From: Flavobacterium sp.
GTDB taxonomy: Bacteria > Bacteroidota > Bacteroidia > Flavobacteriales > Flavobacteriaceae
Direction: 5' to 3'
Assembly: GCF_039595935.1 (NCBI RefSeq)
Contig: NZ_JBCNKR010000006.1
Coordinates: 62,001-126,000, forward strand
DNA: 64,000 nt
A program made the translations under genes and the position numbers. Position 1 is the stretch's first letter, and each line of letters starts with the position of its first letter. Below the pieces are notes generated by a model. The model did not search any database and was not told the DNA's origin. It saw only the letters and a program-made list of their open reading frames with translations. Shown here in pieces: positions 8,380 through 18,375 of this stretch.

Positions 8380-10774
8380 CTACCTCGCCCTATTATTCTC
8401 TGACTGTTCAATTTCAGCTTTCTTATAAGTCGTCTTTTTTGAGTCTCCAAAATTGTAAGTCGCAATTAATTTAAAATAATCAGTGCTATAGGTTCGGTGA
8501 TAATAAATTTGAGTTTGCCCGACGTTATAATCACCAGAAACCATAAACTTATGAAAGATGTCGTTTGCAGTAAAATTGAGTTTTAGTGCATCTTTAAAAA
8601 AGTTTCGTTCTATTCCTAAAGTTATGGTTGAGCGAGCATTTTCGCTTCCTAATCCATGACTTCTATCACTTAAATACCAAGCTAAGAACTGCAATTTAAA
8701 GAGTTTTGGAATTGTAAATGTATTATTAGTATATAAATAAATCTGAGGTTTTACTGGACTAAAAGCAAATGCATAATAATTATCTACAGATTTCTGCCAA
8801 GTAATACTTGCTGTATTAACAGAATTCCACCATTTGAAGTTGAAAGATCGGGATAACGAAGTAAAAAAAAGTATGCCCTTTTTCTAGATTCAGTGCTCTT
8901 AAAATATAACTGTTTGGTGTATCTCCACGTAAAGCTGCCGCCGAAATAGGATCGATTTTATAAGTGTAGCCGACTTTAAAATCGAACTTTTCGTACATCA
9001 TACCTATTTCAAAAGCATGTGTTTTTTCTGGAAGCAGATTTGGATTTCCTTCAATTGTCGTAAATGGATCCTGATAAATCACATACGGATTTAAAGCCTG
9101 ATATCTAGGTCTTGTAATTCTGGAAACATACGAAAAATGTCCTTTCCAGTCTTCTGAAAGATTAAAGTTTAAAAGTGCGTTTGGAAAAAAATTACTGTAT
9201 GATTTCTCATATTTCTGAATTCCGTTGGCATTTGCAAATAAATCATAACTCGTTTTTTCTGCCCTTACGCCAAGAGAAAAATTGACTTTTTCGTTTAATG
9301 TTCCAATATAATTTAAGTACGCGGCAGCAATTTTTTCATTGTATTCAAAATCACTTGAAAGCTCATCATCGAGTTCAAAATCTACGTTATCATTAGAAAT
9401 CAAAAAATCTGTTCCCGAATTTATGGTGGCGTGGCTAAACTTCGTTCCTATTTCTAGTTTTGTTTTTTCGTTTATTTTCTGCGAATAATCGACTTGAACA
9501 GCTATTATATTGATTCGGCTTCCAACATTATTCTTCAAAAATCTCTCAGAATCTGTTTGTTCAACCAAACTGCTTTCTTCAATAAAATCTCTTATGGTTT
9601 GATTATAATTTGAAAATTGTGATCCTATAAATAATGTTGAACCATTCGAAGTTGTCCAATTATAATTCAAATTGATAAACTGATTTAACAAAACATCGTT
9701 TCGGTCAACGTCTGTGGCATAAAAACTTTTTCCTGAGTTATTAGTTATCGAATTCCTGCTTTCTGTAATGCCGCCCAAATCGTTCACATTTCCGCTATAA
9801 GCCAATGAAATATAATTAGTTGGAGAAAAACTATATTGAAGTCCAAATCCGAAATTAGAATAATTATTAAACCTTCTTTTCCAATCGGTTGTCAATTCAG
9901 ATTTCATAAAATCATCAGGATTTGAACGTTCTCTAGTTGTATACAACAATTCACGGTTTCTTCCCAACTGCAAACCATAATTGGTTACAAAAGAGAATTT
10001 CCCTTTCGAATAATTAAAATCTAAAAGCGTGTTGTAAAGCGTTCCTCCAAATTTAGACACTGTTACATGCTGATTGACAGTTCCCATTACACCACTATCC
10101 ATATTTTGTTTGGTTATAATATTGATCACCGCTTTTCCTTCGGCATCATATCTCGAAGAAGGATTGGAAATAACTTCAATTTTTTGAATCTGAGAAACTG
10201 GAATTGCGGCAAACCGTTCGTAATTAATCAAAACTCCGTTGAGATAAATAATGGCTTCACCTTTCCCGACAACGCTAATTTCTCCGTCGGCGACCACAAC
10301 ATTTGGCACTCTTCCAAGCAATTCGTTTACCGAACTGCTGGTTGCCAGAACAGTTCCGTTTACATTGACATCGAGATTTCCATTAGCTCCATATTTTAAT
10401 AATGAAGGCTGGCTTTTTACGACAACTTCTGATAGTTGATTATGATTTTCTTTTACAATAATAGCACCTAAATCTATATTTTCTGTTCCCGAAAAATTAA
10501 CATTCAAATAGCGATCTGCAAATTCTGCCGAAGTTAGTTTTACCAACACCTCTTTTTGATTTATATCTGATATTTGAAAAACACCATCTAAAAAATCCTG
10601 ATGCTTTATTATTGTAGAATCTTTGACTGATACTATAGAAGCTGTTCCCATCATTAATTCGTTATTTGAATTGACGACTCTCCCAGAAATTGTCTGAATT
10701 GACTGTGCATTGGATTGCGTTACATTGAAAAGAAAACAATAAATGTAAACGAAAAATAAAATTAAAAACCTCAT
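8380..10774 (-). pseudogene. TonB-dependent outer-membrane beta-barrel receptor, broken by a +1 frameshift
   Basis: The gene encodes a signal peptide (about 1-23), a carboxypeptidase-like beta-sandwich (IQTISGRVVNSNNELMMG, about 26-105), a plug domain (VNELLGRVPNVVV to VINIITKQN, about 140-220) and a large barrel of the OMP_b-brl_3 kind. The first frame ends at 8816 after 652 codons. The barrel continues in another frame (SRSFNFKWWN ... DRSHGLGSENARS) to 8380. One extra base in the 8-base A/T run at 8863-8870 accounts for the break; with seven bases the whole gene is exactly 798 codons. Two membrane AraC regulators lie directly upstream. The substrate is unknown. It could be a sequencing error, decay or phase variation. 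Confidence 0.85.
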
Positions 10775-10886
10775 AAATTTTAGCGATTAAGTTTTGACTT
10801 TGATAAAACAAAAGTCAGTTCTTAATCCCTTTATAAGGTAATCGAAAGCGAAATCAGGAGTACGGATTTATAAATTAATACTCTAT

Positions 10887-11937
10887 TTATGCCTGCAAAG
10901 CCTGAATTTGATAGTTTAAAGGTGTGGTTCCAGTATGTTTTTTAAAAGCCGCAAAAAAGGTTGATTTGGAATTAAATCCCACATCGTAACCAACAGATTC
11001 TAATGTCAGTTTATCATTTGAAGTTATAATTTCGCAAGCATTTTGAATTCTAAATTCATTTATGAAACTGGTAAAATTCTTTCCGAGATTGTTATTTAGA
11101 AACTGAGACAACTGATGGCTGGATATATTTACTTCTTTAGATAAATCTTTTAAACTCAAATTCGGATTTTTATATAATACTTTTTCATTCATGATATTTT
11201 CCAATTTTTGGAATAAAATCTCGGCTTCTTCATTGTTCAGTTTTTTATCTTTTTGAATATTAAGCAGAAATAAATCATCTGTTTTCTTTCTGTGCAAAAG
11301 AACCAAAATGATCAGGTATAAAATAAAGGTGAAAGCAAGCGCTCCCGTAATGCAGGAAACAAACGGAACTCGCGCAAATCCGAGAAAGTAAGCCATAAAT
11401 ATTGAAGCATTTCCCAGAAAAATCATTCCGAACCATCTCTCTGAAGGTGAAGAATCGGTATAATTCTGAGTTACTTTTTGAAGCAATTCTCTGTTTTCAA
11501 AACCAGAAATAAAGAAGTATGAAAACCATTGAAGAAAAATAGCTGTTACAAAATAATCATTCCATAAAACTGGATAATTTTGATATGGAAATACAAAACC
11601 AATTATTAGAATTACCAAAACCCAAGTGGCTAGATGCCATTTCCATTGTATCAAAATGTTGTTTCGGATTCCTGATTTTAAAACATAATACAAAAGCGGA
11701 CTAACTAACATACAAGCTGAAAGCCCAATTTGAAGATAGATTTTAGGCAAATCATTATTAAAGTAAACCAAAACTGTAACCACAATTCTGGTACTTAAAA
11801 TAAACAAAAGCGCACCAAGAAAAAGATTAGAAAGATATTTTTTTCTTGGTAAAAAATAAAAAATACAGACTTAGAATAAATCCGTTGAAAGCGCCCAAAG
11901 CACCAAAAAAGAATAACATTTCTTTGCCTATACTCAT
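10887..11937 (-). pseudogene. Membrane-anchored AraC family regulator, frameshifted copy
   Basis: Read from ATG 11937, the protein starts MSIGKEMLFFFGALGAFNG and stops after about 36 codons. The rest continues in another frame (YLSNLFLGALLF ... LNYQIQALQA) to 10887. The break is the 7-base A/T run at 11838-11844; the intact neighbour at 11940-12998 has six bases at the equivalent place (TKKKY). Corrected, it would be 349 residues: six to seven membrane helices, then a C-terminal AraC DNA-binding domain (NLSLKDLSKEVNISSHQLSQ and SVGYDVGFNSKSTFF). It likely arose by tandem duplication with its neighbour. Confidence 0.85.
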
Positions 11938-11939
11938 AT

Positions 11940-12998
11940 TTAAGTTTGTAAAGCTTGAAGCTGATAGTTAAGCGGAGTGGTTCCCGTATGTTTTTTGAAG
12001 GCCGCGAAAAAAGTAGATTTAGAATTAAAACCAACATCATAACCAACGGATTCTAGAGTCAATTTATCTGAAGATGTAATAATTTTACAAGCTTCACTAA
12101 TTCTAAATTCGTTTACATAACTCGTAAAATTCTTTCCTAAATTACTATTCAGAAACTGCGATAATTGATGACTAGAGATATTAATTTCCTGAGACAAATC
12201 TTGAAGGGTCAGATTCGGATTTTTATACAAACTTTTTTCAGACATAACCTTTTCTAGTTTTTCTGACCAGATTAATGCTTCTTCCGAATCTATTTTTTTA
12301 TTCGAAATCTTTCCATTCAATAAAAATAGATCGTCGGTTTTTTTTCTGTACAAAAGAATTGAAATTCCTAAATATAAAATGAATGAAAAAACAACTGCGC
12401 CACTTATATAAGTTGCTGCAGAAGCTCCCATAATGGCCAAGAAATAAAACAGAAATAAGAGAAAATTACCAAAAAACAACATTCCGAACCACATTTCTGA
12501 CGGAGTTGTTTTTTCTTTTCTACTCAAGATTTTTCTTAGAACGCTACGAAGTTCAAAACCAGCAAAAGCAATATAAACAAACCATTGAAAATAAATGATT
12601 TTTATAAAAAAGCCTCCCCAAAATTTCGGATACATTTCGTACGGATATAAAATGCCGACAGATACAATAAAAATTGCCCAAAATGCCAAAATAAATTTCC
12701 AGGATTTGGGCATTGTTTGCACTTCATCAATAGCCGATTTAATAAAGTAATACAAAAAAGGTCCGATGAAAAAACAAGCTGTAAGTCCAAATTGCAAGTA
12801 CATTCTTGGCAATTCGGGATGAAAATAAACAAATACAGATTTCCCAATTCGGATACTTAAGGCAAACAAGAGCGCTCCAAGGAAATAATTGGTTAAGTAT
12901 TTTTTCTTGGTAAAAAAGAAGAAATAAATTCCAAGAATAATTCCGTTGAAAGCTCCTAAAGCACTAAAAAAGAATAGAAGTTCTTTGGTAGTATCCAT
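11940..12998 (-). CDS. Membrane-anchored AraC family transcriptional regulator
   Basis: A 352-residue protein with about seven N-terminal hydrophobic segments (residues 1-215) and a C-terminal AraC/XylS DNA-binding domain (about 250-350). The first helix-turn-helix is LTLQDLSQEINISSHQLSQF and the second lies in ESVGYDVGFNSKSTFFAAFKK. The arrangement suggests a membrane sensor that binds DNA directly. It ends 2 bases before the start of its paralogue at 11937; the last 60 residues of the two are almost identical. The outer-membrane receptor further downstream on the same strand is the natural candidate target, by position only. Confidence 0.88.
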   Translation of the reverse strand: MDTTKELLFFFSALGAFNGIILGIYFFFFTKKKYLTNYFLGALLFALSIRIGKSVFVYFHPELPRMYLQFGLTACFFIGPFLYYFIKSAIDEVQTMPKSWKFILAFWAIFIVSVGILYPYEMYPKFWGGFFIKIIYFQWFVYIAFAGFELRSVLRKILSRKEKTTPSEMWFGMLFFGNFLLFLFYFLAIMGASAATYISGAVVFSFILYLGISILLYRKKTDDLFLLNGKISNKKIDSEEALIWSEKLEKVMSEKSLYKNPNLTLQDLSQEINISSHQLSQFLNSNLGKNFTSYVNEFRISEACKIITSSDKLTLESVGYDVGFNSKSTFFAAFKKHTGTTPLNYQLQALQT

Positions 12999-13188
12999 AA
13001 TGTAAGTTCGTTATATCCTAAACAAAGCTAAAAAAAGATTGGCTTATTAGGAAAATAATATCCCAATTCTATTAAACTTATGCGGATTAAGGTTAAAAAT
13101 ACCCTGATTTCACATAATACAATTATGATAAGGTAAGTAATTTAGTTTTTTTAGTTCAATAATTACTAACCAACCAATTATCAAAAAA

Positions 13189-14100
13189 ATGAAGAAACTA
13201 TTTTTTATCACAGTAATGCTTATTGGCATATTTTATTCATGCAGTAAAGACGAGTTTACAGAAAGTAAATCAGAGAATAAGATCGATTATTTTACTTTAA
13301 ACAAATCAGTGGATAAGCAAATCAGTACACTAAGAACTTTAACTGTAAATTCTAATGTTGAAGAAAACTATTTAAAGTATTTTAAAACTAAACCAAAATC
13401 ATTGAATGCTAATAAAAGTACCCAACATGAAACAACCATTAAAATTACTTTAGCCCCTCATTATAATCAAGAAGAGAGTCAGTTTATGCTAAGTTTTTAT
13501 CAGGATCTTGCAAACTGTTACGATAATAAGATTATTGAACTTTTGAATTCAAAAAGAATCTCGGTTAACAACAGCAATTTTTCATTAGATTTTAAAAATG
13601 AAGCTAATTTTATATTTAGTACAATTGAAAAAACCACTAATGAAATAGGCGCAATTTTAAACAAATCTCAAACTAGTAAAACAGGAAAAGCGGCTGGTTT
13701 TGGAGATTGCTTTGCAACAAAAGGAAAAGGTATAGGAAGAGCAGTCGCAACTGGAGCTTTAGTAGGTGCAGCTGGAGGGGCAATGGTGGGTGCAGCTGGA
13801 GGAACTGTAGCATTGCCTGGTATAGGAACTGCCAGTGGGGCTATAGGTGGAGCTGTTTTTGGGGCAGCTAAAGGAGCTGTAAGCGGAGGACTAGTGGAAC
13901 TTACATGGGCTTTTATAGACTGTGCTATGGAACGCTCAACTTTAGAAGCTGAGTATATCTACTTTGATGATTTCTATATAGAGATTATTGCTCCAAATGA
14001 TCCTGATCAATTTAATTTTTATATATTTGAAAACTCTGACAATCTAATAAATACTGTTTTAAACACTTCAGACGAGACATTAATAAGATTTATAGAATAA
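13189..14100 (+). CDS. Lipoprotein with a long glycine-zipper segment, unknown
   Basis: A 303-residue protein with a lipoprotein signal (MKKLFFITVMLIGIFYSC, Cys18). Residues 20-170 are polar and mostly helical. Residues 179-236 form an unusually long Gly/Ala-rich hydrophobic stretch with small residues at regular spacing (GALVGAAGGAMVGAAGG ... GAIGGAVFGAAKGAVSGG), which is a glycine-zipper pattern able to insert in or cross membranes. An acidic C-terminal domain follows (YIYFDDFYIEIIAPNDPDQ). I do not recognise a family. Glycine zippers occur in bacteriocins, channel-forming peptides and envelope proteins. The small membrane gene 2 bases downstream is its probable partner. Confidence 0.6.
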   Translation: MKKLFFITVMLIGIFYSCSKDEFTESKSENKIDYFTLNKSVDKQISTLRTLTVNSNVEENYLKYFKTKPKSLNANKSTQHETTIKITLAPHYNQEESQFMLSFYQDLANCYDNKIIELLNSKRISVNNSNFSLDFKNEANFIFSTIEKTTNEIGAILNKSQTSKTGKAAGFGDCFATKGKGIGRAVATGALVGAAGGAMVGAAGGTVALPGIGTASGAIGGAVFGAAKGAVSGGLVELTWAFIDCAMERSTLEAEYIYFDDFYIEIIAPNDPDQFNFYIFENSDNLINTVLNTSDETLIRFIE

Positions 14101-14102
14101 TT

Positions 14103-14333
14103 ATGAAACCAAATAATATAAAAATACTCACTTTTGTATATAACTATATTTTTAGTCCTATTGCTATAATCGTAATGTTTTGGATTATTTTTTTTGAAGG
14201 GAATTCATTCTCTTTACAAAAAATAATTGATCACAAATTTGATTTAAAATTATACTTAGCATTATTCTTAGCAATAGCTTTCCTAATATTTTTTAGACGT
14301 GGAATAAAACTCCCAAAGGATAACAACAAATAA
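14103..14333 (+). CDS. Small membrane protein paired with the glycine-zipper lipoprotein
   Basis: A 76-residue protein with two hydrophobic helices (about 11-29 and 47-63) and a basic C-terminus (RRGIKLPKDNNK). It starts 2 bases after the stop of the upstream lipoprotein gene, so the two are almost certainly translated from one message. No family recognised. Its size and place fit an immunity-type or assembly partner of the upstream protein, but this is only inference. Confidence 0.55.
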   Translation: MKPNNIKILTFVYNYIFSPIAIIVMFWIIFFEGNSFSLQKIIDHKFDLKLYLALFLAIAFLIFFRRGIKLPKDNNK

Positions 14334-14366
14334 CAAAGGAAGACTCCTAATATGGAATCTTTTTTA

Positions 14367-14706
14367 TTACATTTTATTATCATTTCTCTTCTTCAAATCC
14401 TTAATTACCTTTTTTAACTCCTTTATTCGTTCTTCATATTGTTCTATGACTTTTTTTCGATAATTGAGTAACAGCCCCTGACGAAGATTCATCCTTTCTT
14501 TCGTCATCCATAATTAATAATTCTTCAGGGCTTATTACAAAAATTTTAGAGATTTTTAAAATATGAATAGCCCAAGAACCACTTTCTCCATTTTCCATCC
14601 TAGCATAGGCTGATTGAGATATATGGAGATAATCTGCGACTTCTTCTTGTGACATGTTTTTACTTTTTCTAAGCATTCTTAATTTATTTCCAACTAAAAC
14701 ATTCAT
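14367..14706 (-). pseudogene. XRE-type helix-turn-helix regulator, frameshifted near the C-terminus
   Basis: The first 85 codons hold a complete Cro/CI-type HTH (NKLRMLRKSKNMSQEEVADY and HISQSAYARMENG, about 6-60). The frame then runs into SHRTI and stops at 14434. Removing one base from the 7-base T-run at 14451-14457 restores a charged coiled-coil tail (VIEQYEERIKELKKVIKDL) that ends at 14367; the corrected protein has 112 residues. Such helix tails are common in this regulator type. The DNA-binding part is intact either way, so function may survive. Its targets are unknown; it converges on the glycine-zipper gene pair. Confidence 0.75.
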
Positions 14707-14847
14707 AATCTACATCATTTCTTTAATACTAGAGAGGACGATTTTATAAATATATACTCACAAAAAATCATTTTTTTTTTATAAAAAATTCTAAAAGAAT
14801 TGAAAGCTCATATATGTATAGATTTGCAATTTCTTGATTATAAATAC

Positions 14848-14855
14848 TACTTTTG
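14848..14855 (+). promoter_or_regulatory. Promoter -7 element for the large outer-membrane protein gene
   Basis: TACTTTTG matches TAnnTTTG, with TTTG at 14823-14826 placed 21 bases upstream as the -33 element. The ATG at 14878 follows after 22 bases. Confidence 0.7.
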
Positions 14856-14877
14856 ACTTTTTAGAGTTAGAGTATTT

Positions 14878-17800
14878 ATGTTGAAAAAATTACTGTTTTT
14901 GACGGTTTTCTTCTGGTTTTCTGCGCTTCAGGCTCAGGAAACTGAATCGCTGTACAAAACCAAAAAAGTAGTTGTTTCAAAAGATACCATTCGTCTTGAA
15001 AAAGTGGCCATCAACTCTGGATTCTTCCAGATTCTGAACACTAAAAACGAACCTATCGATTCGACTTTTTATAAGATCGATTTTCAAAAAGGATATTTGC
15101 TTTTAAATGAAAAATTCCAATCGGTTTCAGATACTTTAATTGTCAATTATCTTAACTATCCTGATTTCTTAACCAAAGAATATAGCCTTTACAAATCTGA
15201 TCAGATTGTAAGCGGTGATGTTGGAACAGACAAATTATACCGAATTGATAATGGTTCAAATGCAAAAAAAGTAACGCCTTTTGATGGTCTGGAAACTTCC
15301 GGAAGCATTACTCGAGGCGTTACGGTGGGAAATAATCAAAGTACGGTTTTAAACTCCAATTTAGACTTGCAGATTACAGGAAAACTATCGGACAAAGTGA
15401 GTTTAAGAGCATCGCTTCAGGACAATAATATTCCGTTGCAGGATGGTGGTTATTCACAGAAACTCGATCAATTTGATAATATTTTCATAGAACTTTTTAG
15501 TGAGGATTGGAACATTCGAGCCGGCGATGTCTTTTTAGAAAACAGAAAAACTCAATTTTTAGGCTTTAATAAAAAGGTTCAAGGACTTTCTGCCAACTTC
15601 GATTTTGATACCGAAAAAAGCAAAACCAACGTTTTTGCTTCGGTTGCTTTTGTCAAAGGGCAATATACAAAAAGTACTTTTACAGGTCAGGAAGGAAATC
15701 AAGGTCCGTATAAACTAAAAGGCCAAAATGGCGAATTGTATGTTCTCGTTATTTCAGGCTCAGAGCGTGTTTATGTAAATGGTGTTTTGCTAAAACGTGG
15801 CGAAAACAACGATTATGTAATTGATTATAATGCGGGTGAAATTGTTTTTACTTCACTTTTTACCATCACGTCAGAAATGCGTATTAATGTCGAATATCAA
15901 TACTCTGAAAGAAATTATAATCGTCTCGTAACATACGCTGGCGCAACGCACGAAAATAAAAATTGGAGTTTTGGCGGATATATTTATTCTGAAAATGATA
16001 TGAAAAATCAGCCTTTGCAGCAAAATCTTTCTCCAGAACAAGTTCAGATTTTAAGTCAGGCGGGTGATGATGTCAATTTGATGAAAGCACCTTCTGCCTA
16101 TGAAGATACTTATGCCGAGAATAAAATCTTGTACAAAAAAATATTGGTCAACTCAGTTGAAGCTTATGAATATTCAAATAATCCTGCCGATGTTTTGTAC
16201 AATGTACGATTTAGCCAAGTTGGTTCAAATGCGGGAAATTATATTATTCAAAACAATAATTCTGTTGAACGTATTTATCAATATGTAGAACCTGTAAACG
16301 GAATTCTGCAAGGAAATTACGAACCAATTGTACAGCTTGTCGCGCCAATGAAACTTCAGGTAGCCACTTTTTTAGGAAAATATAATCCTGATGAAAAAAC
16401 ATTAGTTGATTTTGAATTGGCTGTCAGCAATAATGATCAGAATTTATTTTCTACAATTGATGATTCGAACAATGAAGGAATTGCTTTTAAAACCAATCTT
16501 AAAAAACGCCTTTTTTCCAGGAACTGGAATTTAGATGCTTTCGCGAATTATCAATACGTACAGCAAAATTTTAAATCGGTAGAACGTTTGTACAATATTG
16601 AATTTAATCGTGACTGGAATTTAACTGGAACATTGTATGGTAATCAAAGCCTTTTGGTTACGGGTTTGAATTTTGATTTATTTTCGAAAAAAGAAACTTC
16701 AAACATTGGTTTGCTGACTTATCAATTTGAGAAATTAGATTTTAGTGAGAGCTATTCTGGAGCGAGGCATACAACAAACGCTTTATTCAAATTGAAAAAT
16801 TGGACGATTGAAAACAACGGAAGTTTCCTAAATTCTGACGCCACAGCTTCGACTTCTAAATTCATTAGAAACCAAACCCGAACCAAATATCATTTTGGAA
16901 AAAATTGGATTGGAGGAACTATGCAATTGGAAGATAATCAGGAAAAAGATAAAGTTACCAATCAGTTTTCGGCTTTAAGCCAAAGATTTTCAGAATATGG
17001 CATATTTACTGGACGGGGCGACAGCACTAAGGTTTTTGTTGAAGTTGGTTTTCTGCAAAGAAGAAACGATAGTTTGCAAAACGGATTATTACAGCATGTC
17101 AATAATTCGCAGACGTATTATTTAAAATCAAAACTGATTCAGAACAAAACAACCGATTTGGCAGTTTATGCGAGTTATCGAAATTTAGATTTTACAGATA
17201 AATCGAGACAAAATGAACCTTCATTAAACTCGAGAATTCTGTACAACGATCGCTTTTTTAATCAGCTCATGCAAATTGGAACTGCTTACGAAACCAGTTC
17301 TGGAACTATTGCACAGCAAGAATTTACATATGTAGAAGTGCCAACAGGTCAAGGCGTTTATACTTGGAATGATTATAACGGCAACGGAATTCAGGAATTG
17401 GAGGAATTTGAAGTTGCCGTTTACCAAGATCAGGCGAGATATGTGAGGGTATTTTTGCCGAATCAGGTTTATATTAAAACCAATCAAAATAAGTTTTCGC
17501 AGTCTTTAACTTTAAATCCGTTGCAGTGGCAGAATGAAAAAGGATTTAAAAAACTGCTGTCTTATTTTTACAATCAGACTTCTTTTATAATGGATCGAAA
17601 GATCAAAAGTGATGGCGAAAAGTTAGAACTCAATCCGTTTGATTCTTCAGAAGACAATATTTTAGGATTGAATTCTAGTTTCAGAAATAGTTTATTTTAC
17701 AATCGAGGCAAGCAAAAACATTCTGTTACGTATTCTTATTTGATTAATAAAGGTAAAAGTCTGCTTTCTGTTGGTTCGCAACATGTACAGAATTATTCGC

Positions 17801-18312
17801 ATCAAATTCAGTACACCCATTTATACCAAAATAGCTGGTTATTTAATTTCTTCACCAAAACCATAAAAACCGATTTGGTTTCTAAAGATTTTGTCGAAAA
17901 AAATTATGATATTCAAGGCTGGCAGCTGGCACCAAAAGTGAGTTATCTATTCTCGAAAAATACAAAGTTGGACTTCTTTTATGAACTTCAAAACAAAAAA
18001 AATCAAATTGGAAATTTCGAAACTTTAGATCAAAACAGAATCGGAACTTCTTTTTCTTATGCAGGCGAAAAGAAAGTGACGGTGAATGGAGAATTCTCTT
18101 TTTATGAAAATAAATTTAACGGAAATGAATTTTCATCAGTCGGTTTTCAGATGCTAGAAGGACTTCAGGCAGGGTCAAATTTGGTTTGGAAACTGCTTCT
18201 GCAAAAGAACATTACGTCTTTTTTGGATGTTAATTTAAATTATCAAGGCAGGAAAAGTGAAACAGGGAATACAATTCATACAGGAAATGTGCAGCTTCGC
18301 GCATATTTTTAA
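14878..18312 (+). CDS. Very large outer-membrane beta-barrel protein, unknown function
   Basis: A 1144-residue protein with an N-terminal signal peptide cut after Ala-Gln-Ala-like residues (LLFLTVFFWFSALQAQ). After a soluble domain (about 25-150), repeated amphipathic strands with aromatic ends fill residues 150-1144 and the last residue is Phe, both usual for an outer-membrane barrel. A calcium-type loop, DYNGNGIQELEEFE, lies near residue 840; similar DxNGNG loops occur in SprA-type gliding/secretion proteins, but this is half the length of SprA. I know it only as a conserved uncharacterised Bacteroidota surface protein. It has its own promoter and no clear operon partners. Confidence 0.75.
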   Translation: MLKKLLFLTVFFWFSALQAQETESLYKTKKVVVSKDTIRLEKVAINSGFFQILNTKNEPIDSTFYKIDFQKGYLLLNEKFQSVSDTLIVNYLNYPDFLTKEYSLYKSDQIVSGDVGTDKLYRIDNGSNAKKVTPFDGLETSGSITRGVTVGNNQSTVLNSNLDLQITGKLSDKVSLRASLQDNNIPLQDGGYSQKLDQFDNIFIELFSEDWNIRAGDVFLENRKTQFLGFNKKVQGLSANFDFDTEKSKTNVFASVAFVKGQYTKSTFTGQEGNQGPYKLKGQNGELYVLVISGSERVYVNGVLLKRGENNDYVIDYNAGEIVFTSLFTITSEMRINVEYQYSERNYNRLVTYAGATHENKNWSFGGYIYSENDMKNQPLQQNLSPEQVQILSQAGDDVNLMKAPSAYEDTYAENKILYKKILVNSVEAYEYSNNPADVLYNVRFSQVGSNAGNYIIQNNNSVERIYQYVEPVNGILQGNYEPIVQLVAPMKLQVATFLGKYNPDEKTLVDFELAVSNNDQNLFSTIDDSNNEGIAFKTNLKKRLFSRNWNLDAFANYQYVQQNFKSVERLYNIEFNRDWNLTGTLYGNQSLLVTGLNFDLFSKKETSNIGLLTYQFEKLDFSESYSGARHTTNALFKLKNWTIENNGSFLNSDATASTSKFIRNQTRTKYHFGKNWIGGTMQLEDNQEKDKVTNQFSALSQRFSEYGIFTGRGDSTKVFVEVGFLQRRNDSLQNGLLQHVNNSQTYYLKSKLIQNKTTDLAVYASYRNLDFTDKSRQNEPSLNSRILYNDRFFNQLMQIGTAYETSSGTIAQQEFTYVEVPTGQGVYTWNDYNGNGIQELEEFEVAVYQDQARYVRVFLPNQVYIKTNQNKFSQSLTLNPLQWQNEKGFKKLLSYFYNQTSFIMDRKIKSDGEKLELNPFDSSEDNILGLNSSFRNSLFYNRGKQKHSVTYSYLINKGKSLLSVGSQHVQNYSHQIQYTHLYQNSWLFNFFTKTIKTDLVSKDFVEKNYDIQGWQLAPKVSYLFSKNTKLDFFYELQNKKNQIGNFETLDQNRIGTSFSYAGEKKVTVNGEFSFYENKFNGNEFSSVGFQMLEGLQAGSNLVWKLLLQKNITSFLDVNLNYQGRKSETGNTIHTGNVQLRAYF

Positions 18313-18375
18313 GGTCTTGCGAAAAAGATGACAATAAATTGTTTAATTTTAATTGAAATTTAAACTTTTAGCCTT

